Positions 21,901-33,644 of a DNA stretch of 64,000 nucleotides are shown in pieces (the first letter of the stretch is position 1; every line of letters starts with the position of its first letter). This stretch comes from Lithobates sylvaticus (lineage: Eukaryota; Chordata; Amphibia; Anura; Ranidae). The notes under the pieces were generated by a model. The model did no database searches. It was not told the origin of the DNA and saw only the letters and a program-made list of their open reading frames with translations. Location: positions 367,393,012 to 367,457,011 of the forward strand of contig CM053028.1 in the NCBI GenBank assembly GCA_028564925.1, read 5' to 3'. The translations under genes were made by a program, and so were the position numbers.

Positions 21901-23814
21901 TAAGAGGGGATTCCTCTCCCAATATTCTCCAGGTTTTCCCCCAATATAATAATATATTAATGGATTAATTGGCATTGTTTCAAATAAATCCTAGAGTGTG
22001 TGAGTGCCTTTACATGATTGTGGTAAGTACATTTGATTTTGAACAACTCTGAAACAAGGACTGATGGGCTCTTTGTACTCATTTGTGTGTTTCAGAATTT
22101 GTATGTATTACATAACTGTCCAACATGAATATCAGCAAGAAAAATATATGCTTGTATATTTTCAATTATTATATTATGTTCTTTAGGGGCTTTTTTGCCC
22201 TTAATGCATTAACCCATGTGATGTAAGTAAACCATTACATTGTTATTTTATTTTTTGTGTCATTACATACTGCTCTGAATTAACTTCTGCTGCAATATAA
22301 TTTGCCCCTATATGCTGACATCTGTTACCTGTCGACTCACAGACTTTTGCAAAACGGTTTTCACCAACCAATAACGCACTAATTACACCCTTGATTGAGG
22401 ATCTTTAAAAATGTCATTATTGTTGAGTGAATATGCCATGTTGCACAAGAGGATGAACAACAATGATTAGGTGGATATAATTAATGTCTGCAGCATGATG
22501 AATTCAATGGGAAAATGTGGCCACTAATTACCACAATTTTGTGTAAATTTATTCACATTATTCACAGATTTGTTACGTGTGCTAATTGGTTCTGCAGTAA
22601 GTCTAACTCCTAGTCTCCACAGGAGCTGCTTCAGTTTTCCCATTGAATGCTATTATTTTAACTACTGTCATGTATCTTGCACAACTTTTTACCATTTATA
22701 TCTTTGGAAATGAAATTGTATATTCAGAAATCTATAAAAACACATGCACGTGAGTGTGTGTATTCATACATATGTTATTCAAGTGCTTGATGTTTCTGTA
22801 AAATGTATCATATTCCAAACTTCATGTACAAATGTTAGTATAATTGTTAATTTTGAATACAAATAAAACTTTATTGTTTCAAAAAAATAATAGTATATAC
22901 ATAATATTATGTTTTTTTATGTATATGTAATGATAAACAATAATAATAAAAATATAACAATCTAAAATGTATCATATTCTGGTACTATTTAATGATTTCT
23001 TAGGGGTAATAAATGTCTAATGGTAAAAAATGTATTTTTTCAGCATGGCAAAAACTAATATTCAAAATGCAATAACTTTAACTCTAGACAACATTTGTCT
23101 TTTATTTACTGGGGAATGAAACAGCTGAAAGCTGAAATCAGATCGTTATGGATATTTGCACCATAAGTAAAGGCCTAAAATTGGCATGATCTAGCTAGTC
23201 ATTTAAGATGAACTTCAGGCAAGTCAAAAATAAGTGAGGTAGATGCTTCATATTCACTGCACTTAACTTGACACACCTCAAGTTGCTGATTGGACAGAGC
23301 AGAGCAGCATTGATGAGTCATCCCTCTGCTCACTCTGCTGTCTTCTCCTGTCTGCACGTGTGCATGCATAATGGGCTGAATGACCGCTAATGCTGGACCA
23401 CCCTCTTCCACTCTGAGTGCTGTTATAAAGAAGAATACGGTAAGCAAATATAAAGGCAAATACAGATACATCATTTAAATGTGCATTTTTAAAATTATCT
23501 AATTTGGTCATTGGCAGTTTTGTGGGTTTTTTTTTTTTTTATCTGCCAGGAGTTCAGCTTCCCTATTAGTCTTTGAGCTGTTGATGCAACAATAAATAGT
23601 ATATCCAGAATATATCTTTATATATGCCTTATTTACTAATTTAAAATTGTAATTCCTGTCTACAAATTGAAACCTCAAGATGCCTGATGTTGCTTTAATT
23701 AGCCAGAAACAGTCCTCACTGACCTAGTTTAATTTTTTTCTTAATAGAGGCCTGATTTACCCTGACTATCCATAAGCCTTGCCAATGGTCATTTCTTGTC
23801 CAATGGCAGTGCCT
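21901..23814. other. Non-coding DNA with possible old repeat near 23.2-23.4 kb
   Basis: Mostly AT-rich and gene-free. The 22350-22620 stretch is compositionally distinct and single-copy looking, with TAATTA/TTAATG boxes; it could be conserved non-coding sequence but cannot be tested here. The 23200-23420 stretch is richer in GC and resembles a dispersed repeat without clear ends. Confidence 0.4.
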
Positions 23815-24271
23815 TTAAAGTGGTTCTATAGCCTAAACATATTTTCCCTCAATGCATTCTTTGCATTAAGGTAAAAAATGTTTAGGCATCAGCATCCCTC
23901 CTCACCCCTCCCCCCTTTTTACTTCCCTGAGCCCTCATTCAATCCAGCGCTGTGCACGTCTGCAGCTCTTCTCTCCCCTCACTTTCTGGTCTCACTGGCT
24001 TTGCTGGGACCATTGGCTCCCAGTGCTGTCAATCAAAGTCAGTGATGAGGGAGTGGGGGGCAGGGCCGAGTCCCGCTGTCGATGGACGCAAAAGTGGGGC
24101 TCAGGAGCGAGCATGCTCGAGTGCCCCTGTGGGAAGCCGCATTGGACACAGAGGAGGGGCCAGGAGGGTTGGCAGGGGACCCGAGAAGAGGAGGTTCAGG
24201 GCCACTTGCACAAAAAAAGTAAGTATAGAGATGTTTGAAATTAAAAAAAAATGCCTTTACAACCGCTTTAA
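23815..24271 (-). mobile_element. TTAA-bounded MITE, family A, inverted copy
   Basis: TTAAAGTGGTTCTATAG at the left and CTTTACAACCGCTTTAA at the right form inverted ends that include TTAA. The interior matches the copies at 33.5 and 42.1 kb in reverse orientation (for example GGCTCCCAGTGCTGTCAATC and CATGCTCGAGTGCCCCTGTG). TTAA targets are typical of piggyBac and Kolobok elements; the class is not settled. Confidence 0.78.
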
Positions 24272-24439
24272 TGGCTACTCTGACAATCTAATTAGGTAGG
24301 TACATGCTGATCTGACAGTTATTTGACACTTCTTCTCTAAAAGAATATACAAAAGGTTGCTGAACCATTTTGGGGAACATTTAGTTCCTACAAAAAAGGG
24401 TGTTGCCAACATCCCAAGATAAATATTTAGTGTGAAATC

Positions 24440-25466
24440 ACCTATAACAAACAACATAAAAAAATAGAGAGAATTTTACAAAAACATTGGCACTTATTAC
24501 ATGTTGACCCCAATTTGAGTATCCATGTATCCGCAAAACTGTCCATTACCTTTAGACGCACACGTTCCCTTCGGGACTATTTAGTAAAAAGCGAATATAC
24601 TGGTGCTTTCAGAAATGACGTATGTAAACAGTTTGGTACATTTACATGTGGCGGTTGTACTATCTGCAGATACATGAATACTTAAGCAAAATTTACTTTG
24701 CCAAATGGTAAGAAATATAGACCCAAACATTTTTCCAACTGTAATGCCCCATACACACGCTCGGATTATCCAAGGACCAGGTCCGTCGGATCATGTCCGT
24801 CGTACTTTGTCCGATGTTGGTTTTGCGTACACATGGTCGGACAAAGTTGTCGGAAAATCCGATCATTCTGAACGTGGTGACGTTTGTTGCCTACGACGGT
24901 ACTACGTAGAGGCTAGTAGCCAATAGCTTTGGTCTTGTAATGTGATCTGAGCATGCGTAGCACTTTGTCCGTCGGAATTCGCTACACATGATCGGATTTG
25001 GTGTGATCGGACTTTGTTGTCAAAAAATCTATCCAGCAGGAGATAGGACATTGTCTGATAGGACAGAATCCATCGGAAAATCCGACCGTGTGTATGGGGC
25101 TTAAGACACCAGGAGTAATATACTTACTGACATGCCAATGTGAATGTTTTTACATTGGCAAAACAAAAAATTAATTCAATAAAAGAGCTGCACAACATAT
25201 CGCTAGCATGAGGTGTGCCAACCCTGACCTCCCTCTGGGGCGACATGTTCGAGATCACCATGCAGGTAAATTTCCACGCATATCATTCACAATTCTAGAT
25301 AGAATTCATCCTGATAACAGAGGTGGTGACTGGAACAAAATGTTGCTCCAGAGGGAGGTCAGATGGATTGCTGCCTGTAATGCAACCTGCTTTCCAGGTT
25401 TAAATACTCAACTCTCTTTCCGTCCTTTTTTGGAAGGTTTTGTTTCGGGTGGCTGTGAGAAAGAAT
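24440..25466 (+). pseudogene. Penelope-like element C-terminal region with GIY-YIG endonuclease
   Basis: Peptide segments visible in order are ITFRRTRSLRDYLVKSEY, a Cys cluster (CGGCTIC), then beyond the MITE VIYLLTCQCECFYIGKT, which holds the YIG motif, LGRHVRDHHAGKF, and REVRWIAACNATCFPGLNTQ. The order matches the remnant at 17.1-17.7 kb, but the two are clearly diverged subfamilies. Reverse-transcriptase sequence is missing. The copy is a broken fossil. Confidence 0.8.
24745..25101. mobile_element. MITE, TTA/TAA target type, inserted in the Penelope-like element
   Basis: Flanked by an exact TAA duplication (24742-24744 and 25102-25104). The tips TGCCCCATACACACGCTCGG and CCGTGTGTATGGGGCT are inverted. 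The shared core is at about 24853-24957, reversed relative to the 20.3-kb copy. The Penelope-like sequence on the two sides abuts across a single TAA, which fixes both the ends and the 3-bp target size. Confidence 0.92.
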
Positions 25467-26732
25467 AGGTATTTATCTGTGTCTAAATTCCACTGTCTTT
25501 CCCCTTTTCCTTCTTCCCTTTCCCTTCCCTTCCCTTCCCTCCCTCCCCCCCTTTTTTTCGCCCCCTCTTTCCGAATTTCACTATTCATTAAGAATTCCAG
25601 CCCCATTTGATTTTAACAGATGTAAGAAGAAAAAACAAGATCCCACTCTCTAATATACTGTAGAATGAATCGTTTTAATATATTCTTTTGTTTGTATACA
25701 TACAGGTCAACCAATCCATCCGAATCCGAATTTGGGAATTCCCCATTCAGTGCCCTGACTAATACCGACATACTTCCAAATTATTATATTTAATTTTTCC
25801 TTTTTTTGTTTTCTTTTTTCTTTCTTTTTTCTAAAAAAATGTTTTTACTGCTCAGCCCTGGTTTCTTGAACTGTCCTCACCTGGCGCAGGTGAGAGGGTG
25901 AATCACCTTTTGTCCTTAACAGGATTTGGTGTGTCCCTCTGATCTGTGGCTATTACCCTTTGTGTTGGCCTCCCTGAGCCCTTCACATGGGATTCCTAGC
26001 CTATCCTGCGTCGGTGAGTTCTTGTTGCATGACGCCTCGCCACCGAGGAATATATTTTCCTCGTTTGGCGATGCGCCGTGCAATTTTTACTCTGGGGATC
26101 TACATATCGCATCCCCATATGCTTCCCGTGTCGCCATGTAAACCATCCTGTGACGTGTTTTGATGTTGGGGTGTTTCCGCCCCTTTTGTTTCTGTCCCGC
26201 CTTCGGACGAGACATATAACGTCTTCTGCGCATGCGCTGTTTTGTGCCTTTCCGACGCGCTGTGATGACACTGTGTTGTCATCTGCTTGGGAGCGCCGCC
26301 TGCTCGTTTTTTAAAAACAGACACATATCTTCAACAGCCTCAGCGAATGCTCCAGCAGAGATAAAGCTGCCATGCAGCTTTAATGTTACTAGGCAGACTT
26401 CTGTTTTCTTGAAACGTAAGTACAGCACACTTTGGTATATTTTCCTTTTCTCTTTTTTGACAACAATAAGGCAGAATTTTTTCTTTTAAAAGCTATGATC
26501 CATGCCCCATTTGCTTAAATATTGGACCTCCTAAAAAATCTATTTTTACTTACTAATGTTTGTAGTCGCATACTGAAGGGGGCCTTTTTTTGTTATTGGC
26601 TCCCACTGATTCTATGCTTTCGATAATATTGGGTCCGATTTTTGGACAATCATAATACAATACAAAATAGAAAGGTCCAAAAAACATATATATTCACATA
26701 TATGAATTTTTTACACTTACCTTTGACCAGCG

Positions 26733-26766
26733 CCTTTGAAGAAGGGATCTAATCCCGAAACATGTC
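26733..26766 (+). ncRNA. Hammerhead-ribozyme-like motif (Penelope-type), HH2
   Basis: TTGAAGA is followed by a perfect 5-bp stem GGGAT/ATCCC with loop CTA, then GAAAC and ATGTC, giving a GUC cleavage triplet. Core order and short stem III fit Penelope-type hammerheads. One core position differs (U for C in CUGANGA). It lies on the same strand as the endonuclease region. Confidence 0.62.
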
Positions 26767-27044
26767 AGGCAATCGAAGGACTCTGTATTCTCATATCCAT
26801 ATGTAACATTTATAACATATTATATATATATGCTTTGTCATGCTGTGTAAAAAAAATACATCACTATTGTTTTTAAACAATTTTGTTTGTATTAATTTTT
26901 CCCCTTCTTTTTCTGTTTTTCCCTTTTTTTCAAATAAATGATTTAAAATATTAAATAATTTTTTTCTTTGTTCGCCTGAAAAATCCCGTCTGTACCGGAG
27001 GGTACTGGTGTTTTCTCATTTTTTAGAGATTTCACACTAAATAT

Positions 27045-27240
27045 CCAAAAATGTGGAATTCCCTTTCACAGGTGGTGGTCTCAGTGGGGGGCATTGATAG
27101 TTTCAAGAAACTATTAGATAAGCACCTGAACAACCGCAACATACAGGGATATACAATGTAATACTGACATATAATCACACACATAGGTTGGACTTGATGG
27201 ACTTGTGTCTTTTTTCAACCTCAACTACTATGTAACTATG
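27045..27240 (+). mobile_element. Non-LTR retrotransposon (LINE) 3' fragment
   Basis: A short plus-strand peptide reading MWNSLSQVVVSVGGIDSFKK followed by LLDKHL resembles the WNSLP..VV...SFK..LD C-terminus common to vertebrate L2/CR1-group LINE proteins. It ends with ACTATGTAACTATGTAA, a short tandem tail typical of such 3' ends. Only this 3' end is present. Confidence 0.6.
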
Positions 27241-27443
27241 TAAGCATACCGAGGGTGGGCAGTGGAAGCAGTCTGCCCAGGTGCAGGGAGTAACATAGGT
27301 TTTTGTTTTGGACCATCTCCTGTAAGATAGTGCCTGTATAGTTCCAGTTTCAATATCATTGGGAAAGGCAAAAGATCAGTGGAGCATCCCCTCTCATTTC
27401 TCAGATAAGTAACCACTGATGCGAGTAGTCTTTTTTACTGTCA

Positions 27444-27679
27444 TTAAAGTGGAAGTAAACCTTCCCATCGTTTTCAGCCAAGGAGGTTGCCATCTTTGCC
27501 TCTGTTTAATCTTCAACTGCTATGATGCTGCACATGTGATCAGTTATGACACCAGCGATTGGATGGATGGAAAGGTTTTGTTGACAGCACAAGCAAATGT
27601 GACAGTTAGAAATCCCGGCATGCTGGGAATATAATGGTTTTATTAAACTATTAATTCCATGGGTTTACTTCCATTTTAA
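27444..27679 (+). mobile_element. TTAA-bounded MITE, family B (complete, 236 bp)
   Basis: Ends TTAAAGTGGAAGTAAACC and GGTTTACTTCCATTTTAA are inverted. The interior includes CATCTTTGCCTCTGTTTAAT and CATGCTGGGAAT. The same interior appears reversed at about 29960-30150, so the similar short open frames in the two are repeat sequence, not genes. Confidence 0.83.
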
Positions 27680-27841
27680 GGGGCATTTTTTTACACTGAC
27701 TGCCAATGTAAAGACATTTTTCTTCAAAATGACCATTAATAAGGGGGCATGCATCCCACCAACCACCAATGTTTCCTATGAGTTTAACAACTCATAGGAA
27801 CTCAAATTTATTTTCTGTTTTCAGTTTAGGCCTCCAAGTCC

Positions 27842-28673
27842 TTAACCACTTTCAGACCAGACCATTTTGCTGGCTTAAGACCCGAGCACTTTTTGCAATT
27901 CGGCACTGCGCCGATTTAACTGACAATCGGGCGGTCGTTCAACGTGGCTCCCAAACCAAATTGACGTCCTTTTTTTCCCACAAATAGAGCTTTCTTTTGG
28001 TGGTATTTGATCACCCCTGCGGTTTTAATTTGTTGCGCTATAAACAAAAAAGAGCATCAATTTTGAAAAAAACACATTATTTTTTTACTTTTTGCTATAA
28101 TAAATATCCCCCAAAAATGTCTTAAAAAAATTTTTTTTTCCTCAGTATTGGCCGATACATATTCTTCTACATATTTTTGGTAAAAAAAAAAATCGCAACT
28201 ATTGATTGGTTTGCACAAAAGTTATAGCGTTTATAAAATAGGGGACAGTTAATAGCATTTTTATTAATATTTTTTTTTTTACTAGTAATGGCAGCGATCA
28301 GCGATTTTTTTGTGACTATGACATTATGCCGGACACATCGGAAATTTTTGACACATTTTTGGGACCATTGTCATTTATACAGCAACCAGTGCTATACAAA
28401 TGCACTGATTCCTGTGTAAATAACATTGGCAGCGAAGGAGTTAACCAGGGGGTGGCAGTGTAGGGGTTAAGTGTGTCCTAGGGGTGTGTTGCTAACTGTG
28501 GGGGGCGTGGCTTTGTGTGACAGTCACTGATCTCTGCTCCAATCACAGGGAGCAGAGATCAGTGTCACTTGTTGCTAGGCAGAACGGAGAGATGCTGTTT
28601 ACTTCCACATCTCCCCGTTCGTCCTCCCTGTGAGACGATCGCAGGGTTCGGTAAGGGTTTACAACCACTTTAA
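27842..28673 (+). repeat. TTAACCACTT-type dispersed element, possibly chimeric at the right
   Basis: It starts TTAACCACTTTCAGACCAG and carries family landmarks: GACAATCGGGCGGTCGTTC, CACAAATAGAGCTTTCTTTT and GGTGGTATTTGATCACC. The right end instead reads GTTTACAACCACTTTAA, a tip seen on family A and related MITEs, so the right part may belong to a different element. A perfect hairpin around GATCTCTGCTCC lies at 28521-28567. No coding capacity. Confidence 0.7.
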
Positions 28674-29393
28674 GCTCTTTATCAGTATCTGACTGTCAGA
28701 GTAACAGTCTTCTTGAGCACCAGCACTGGCACCAAACTGGTAAAGGAAGGAGGTGCCTGAGCAGAGCTGTGGGGGAATTTATGGGCTGCAAATAATTCAT
28801 GGTATTCAACAAAACAAAAGGAGAATACACTTTTTCAAAATCCTTTGCTCATATTTTTTAATTCGGTTTCACCAACACCAGCAATTAAAAAGGCTACAGC
28901 CACAGCTGTAGTGAAATATTTTCACGTGGTTCTGTGAAAATGCCACTCCAGCGCTTTCAGGTTTTCTTTACCAAACTAGTAGTAAATAATCTGTACTGTT
29001 GTTAGAAGGAATAATTTGTTTTACAACAATTTGAATTTCAACACATACAAGTAAAGGTCATACGATTACTTTCCTGTTAGCAGATTGAATATACGATAGA
29101 TGTAAAACCCAGAAAGTAATAAACGTCTTACAGCACCAGCTATCCTAGTGGTTGGCATTAAAAGACAAATATTTGAATGTCATTGTGTGCACAAGCTTTG
29201 GTCCAGAAAAAAATGGAGGAAGTATATGATAATTCAGGAAAAGAGAAAGGCGGAATGTAGAAATGCATAAAACATTATGTAACAAACTTAAAAGTAGCAT
29301 ATTAGATAAGTAACTGGGTGAAAAATAATATATTTTCAAGTGACCCTGTAAAATCTGGGGCTCTGGAGAAAAAGGTGTTTGAATTAAAGCGGA
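28674..29393. other. Non-coding DNA, no feature recognised
   Basis: Single-copy-looking AT-rich sequence without recognisable ends or exons. Confidence 0.45.
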
Positions 29394-29411
29394 AGTAAAC
29401 TCATGGCTTCT

Positions 29412-29945
29412 GACACACTTTGTTAAAGCTCTCTGAATGCCAGTCAAAGCTCCTGTTACCAAATACTGTAGTTAGTTACTGGTTAGCTTACAGTTCTGTT
29501 TGCACCTTGCTTTTGCTTGGTGCTTCGATGAGGCTTCGATGAGGCTTTGGTGGGGCTTCGATGAGTCTTTGGTGGAGATTCGATGAGCTTTTGGTGGAGA
29601 TTCGATGAGCCTTCGGTGGGGCTTTGGTGGGGCTTCGGTGAGGCTTCGATGAGGCTTCCCTGGAGCTTTAGTGGGGCTTCAAGCAAGCTTTGCTATAGAG
29701 TTCTATGGAGGCTTTGAAGATGCTTTGAAGCACCACTAAAGCTACATGGGTTATAATTTTTGAAGTAAAGCCGAAGCAAAGCAAAGCAAAGCAAAAGCAA
29801 AGGGTAAACAGGACTGTAAGCTAACCATTTTATTTAGTGACAGGAGCTTTGACTGGCATTCAGAGAGCTTTACCAAAGCCTGTCCGAAGCCTTGTTTTGA
29901 AGCAAGTATAAACTAGCCGTTTATGGTGTGTTGAATCTGAAGCAA
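29412..29945. mobile_element. Inverted-repeat element with 11-bp tandem core, nested in MITE family B
   Basis: The left arm (about 29425-29500, GAATGCCAGTCAAAGCTCCT) is repeated inverted at about 29805-29880 (AGGAGCTTTGACTGGCATTC). Outer tips CTTCTGACACAC and GTGTGTTGAATCTGAAG are also roughly inverted. The loop holds an 11-bp minisatellite and a later AAGCAAAGC run. Limits are approximate. Confidence 0.65.
29517..29692. repeat. 11-bp minisatellite, about 16 units
   Basis: The units are GCTTCGATGAG and GCTTTGGTGGG variants, mixed along the array. They create an open minus-strand frame of Ser/Pro/Lys/His-rich repeats that I do not regard as a gene. Confidence 0.88.
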
Positions 29946-30152
29946 GTTTAAATGACCCCTTACTGTACATTCCAGGCACATGCCGGGAATGTAAGTGTCA
30001 CATTTGTTGTGCTCTCAACCAAACTGTCAAACCATCCTATGCTGGAGTCATAACTAACCACATGTGCAGCATCATGGCAGTTGAAGATTAAACAGAGGCC
30101 AAGATGGCAGCTTCCTTGGCTTAAAATGATAGGAGGGTTTACTTCCACTAAG

Positions 30153-30541
30153 GTCCTTCCAAAACTGTTACCAACTCACTGGTAGCCAAAACCAGTAACT
30201 GAGCTCTAGTCATTGAGATATCCATTATTTGCTTGCTGTGACTTCTCCAGAGGAGCATGACTTGGCTCCAAATCAAATGTGGTAGCATGTATTTCAACTG
30301 GAAAATACAACAGTACCTCCAAGTGACCAATTTCATCAATAGTGTCCAATAGTGTAGAGCAATGCATTTAAACTACAAACAAAAAATTATTAAAAATGTC
30401 ATTATGACTTGTTGTTGAATAAGAATCAGTATTGTGCAACATTAACCTGAACTAATTTTCAGTCCATGTTTTAACCAGTTAAAGACATTAAGTAAGAGCT
30501 TTAACAAAGGATTTCATCATGGGTGAGAAATAGAAATGGTG
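30153..30541. other. Non-coding DNA, no feature recognised
   Basis: A short interval between the MITE and the LTR-like fossil. Nothing recognisable. Confidence 0.45.
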
Positions 30542-31625
30542 TGTAGCGGCCATAACTCTCGGTGGGGTGGCCTTGACTTTTGGGCTTACTGATTACCTCC
30601 ACTTGGCTTGTTCCACCAGGTCTAGGGGTTCCCAGAGTTAGTACCCAACGACTTTGCATGCTGATACCATAAAATTCCTTTTGAAGAGGTTTTTATTTGC
30701 AGGGGTAACATCCAACAGACACAGTCTCATGTGGGAACAAAGGGTAAGGGTAAAGAAAACTCAGGCTCCTTGAACTGCTAAGTATACGAAAGTCTCTATT
30801 CGCCAACTCAGAGAGTAGCCACTCGCAGCTGGGCGCTTCCAAGCTGAACAAATCTCTATCCAGAGATTATGGCAATCAGCACTTGAATTATGAAATTTGC
30901 TAAGTCTCTAACCTTGAGTCAAAGTGGCACTCAGAAACAAAACAGGAACCTTTCCTCAGTACCTGGAACGTTATCCATCTCCTTGGCGGTATTGGGAAAG
31001 CGTGGATTCTCTAGTGTCCTCGACAACCCAGCAACCAGGCACTTCTCAGGATGCCAGCTTGTTGGCCCTCCTCCGAAGAGTCCTCACCCAGTGCCCCTCC
31101 AAGTTGAGAGCGCACCCGGATGCCTTGAATTCTCCATCAGTCACTGCGCCTCAGACCAGCCGGTTCCGAGACTCGGGAACAGACAGATCCTTGCCCCAGA
31201 CTAAGCGGGTCTGTCGGGCTTCTCAAACCAACCATGTTTCGGGGCGGCACACACTCCCCTGACCGGGACCCCTCGAGGGGGTTCCCCGGTCCGGATCCAG
31301 GAACAGGCAGCTCTGGCCTAACGAACCCCGAACATGTGACTTCAGCATCTTAAGTACCCTTCCCCAGACTCCTCAGCGGGGCCAAACGCACCCACTGATT
31401 GGCTCAGGGGAATGCTGGTACCCAAACGTCCAACCAGGCCTGGTTCTGAGCCTGTCATGTGTACCTCACTGCAAACATGATCAGGCAGAACCCCAACACA
31501 GCCCAGCCAAACTGATGCCAAAGCTTCCCTATCCAATTAATTTTCAGAACCCCTTTACTGTTCTGAGAGACAAAAATAACTAAATTTACACTTAGCGGAC
31601 ATCTTGAAAAGGTGTCACTGCTACA
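30542..31625 (-). mobile_element. Probable solo LTR of an LTR retroelement (fossil), about 1.08 kb
   Basis: The block starts TGTAGC and ends GCTACA, the TG...CA form expected of an LTR. It is GC-richer than its surroundings. An AATAAA signal on the minus strand lies about 150 bp from the putative 3' end, suggesting minus orientation. No internal coding sequence and no second LTR are seen. The flanking bases do not give a clean short duplication, so it may be old or wrongly bounded. Family unknown; a Gypsy-type origin is only a guess. Confidence 0.42.
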
Positions 31626-33544
31626 GATGTAACAAGGAACTAAAGCAGACCTACAGATAAAAAAAATAACGATTTTTATATATTTTTTTTATAAAAAATA
31701 TCTTCTCTAATGAGGGTGTACCAGGTTTGGGGATGATATTGCATTATATAAAACTTAGTTTAATTAATTCCATGACTAGTGTAAGCGCAGAACATCTGTC
31801 GTCGAAACTTACATTTCCAGCTCTCATAAAGTGCATTCAATAATGCACAGTGAGTCACTAGCGCTCCATCTTGTCACAAAACAAGTGTATTTATTTTCTC
31901 TTACATAATATATATAATATATAATACATAAAATAAAACAAGATGTTTTGTGATTAGAAGAGGGGACGAGAGGGATGGATGTACATCACAATCTTCCTCA
32001 TCCACTCGGAGAATGCCTCGTATGCTATGAAAGGAATACCTGGACGTTTTGTGATAGACAAGTTGGAGTGCAATCAACTCACTGAAATTCACTGAACTGT
32101 AAGTTTCAACGCCAGAAGTTCAGCACTTACACTAGTGATAAGATGAATGAAACAATGTTTTACATAATGCAACAGCATCTCTAAACATTGGACAACCGTC
32201 ATTAGAGGTGGTTGTTTTAAAAAGCAAATTTTTATTCTGCATTCAGTTCTAATGAAGATTTGGATGTTCTCTGATTAATTCTATTCAGCGCAGCATTTTC
32301 TGTGCTCGGTAGAGTTATTTTTTAAACTGTAGAGTAGGTTAGAAACATTGTCTACAGATGAGATTTTTTTATCATGCACTTTCCTTATCTGCCCAGTTTT
32401 ATATTTTAGTGCGATAAAGGATTGAAGTTTACTATAAAAAGGGACCACAAAAATGTTTGGTTTTCACAGAACACAGATATGAACTAAGCTGAGGTGTCTA
32501 GAGTAGTTCTTTAATGTCTGTTTTTTCTGAAACGGAACCTATACTTGACAGGTGTATTTAAGCAACTTCTTATTTTGCCATGTTGTCGGTGGCACATTAG
32601 CATTTTATGTTGAAATTCACACACAGCTACTGATAAGAGAGAGCGAAGACATAATGATGGGGTAGAGTAGCTGGAGTAGACCATGTGTAGCCTGGAGGCT
32701 TCTCACCAGTACAATTGTATCCTATTGTTATAATGATGAGAGGAAGTGGTTTAGGGTAGTTAAAACACTGGGCAGGAAAGAAATGCAATATAAAATACTT
32801 TCACTTCCTTTCAGTACTATTACGTGTGGGAGAAAATGTACTGGAGTGGCGTCACCCTTCCAAAGGTGAGAAAAACATACTTTCTGGAAAGCATGCGGCC
32901 AATTACTCAGTTAAAAGCTAAGTGCAGCGTGCTATCTGACAAAATACTATGCTGTCAGCTGCTAAAATGTGTGACAGATCCCACTGAGTTTATCTTGTCA
33001 CAGGCAGTAGGCTTTTTATTTATACACATTCATCTAGTTGGATTTCAGGAAAGTATGGGATGACTGTGTCTCGTATTTCTTGACAACAGTGTTAGGAAAC
33101 ACCTGTATTTCAAAAGGTAAAAAAAGCTAGACAATGTTTTTGCCATGAACATTTTTCAGATTTCAAACTCTTTGCAAAATTTCAACTACTTGCATATATC
33201 AACAACAGTTGATTACTGAAGTAATTAAACTTGCAACCACCTCCTCCCTCCAAAAAAAAAGAAAAAAGAAAAAAAGGATTGACCAGTCCAAAAGAGCTTG
33301 TATTTGAGACTTTTGATTAATATTGCATAATTCATATCAATAAATAAAAGATAAAAAAAAAATCATGCATTTTTGTGCATACGACCCCAAAAAAGAAAAC
33401 ATAACTTCATTAATATTAGTTTCTATGGTATAGTATCTTTCTGTACATTCTGGTGCCACTGATGTAACTGTACATGTTAATGTTTAGACTTTAGGTCTGC
33501 TATAATTATTTAGTACACTGTGTTAACTTCCTGTTGTGTATTTG
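31626..33544. other. AT-rich non-coding DNA
   Basis: Nearly 2 kb with no recognisable repeat ends and no convincing exon. It contains T-runs near 31680 and an A-rich stretch near 33250-33360. Confidence 0.5.
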
Positions 33545-33644
33545 TTAAAGTCATTGTAAAGCTTTATATATTTTTTTTTTTTAAATAACACGTTATACTT
33601 ACCTCCTCTTCTCGAGTACCCCCACGGAGAGCCACTTTCCATGG

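Larger units (their letters stand above)
24430..27040 (+). mobile_element. Penelope-like retroelement, 5'-truncated, carrying a MITE
   Basis: The plus strand holds the C-terminal part of a Penelope-like protein (about 24440-25466, interrupted by the MITE at 24745-25101), then a long 3' region with a polypyrimidine tract at 25490-25575 and a hammerhead-like motif at 26733-26766. Both outer limits are approximate. ATATTTAGTGTGAAATC near the left edge recurs inverted near 27026, close to the right edge. The copy is broken. Confidence 0.72.
29394..30152 (-). mobile_element. MITE family B, inverted copy split by an inserted element
   Basis: TTAAAGCGGAAGTAAACTCA at the left and GGGTTTACTTCCACTAAGG at the right correspond to the tips of the 27.4-kb copy. 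The interior at 29950-30140 matches it in reverse. About 530 bp of unrelated inverted-repeat sequence sits between the left tip and the rest. Confidence 0.72.

Noticed and set aside
20260-21975. Open frames of 70-120 codons with recurring RTHGR or YTRSD motifs
   Set aside because: They translate the shared tips and cores of MITEs and recur wherever those copies lie, in either strand.
27419-30148. Two similar small proteins (VNLPIVFSQGGCHLCLCLIF-like) as a gene family
   Set aside because: Both lie in copies of MITE family B in opposite orientation; similarity is that of the repeat.
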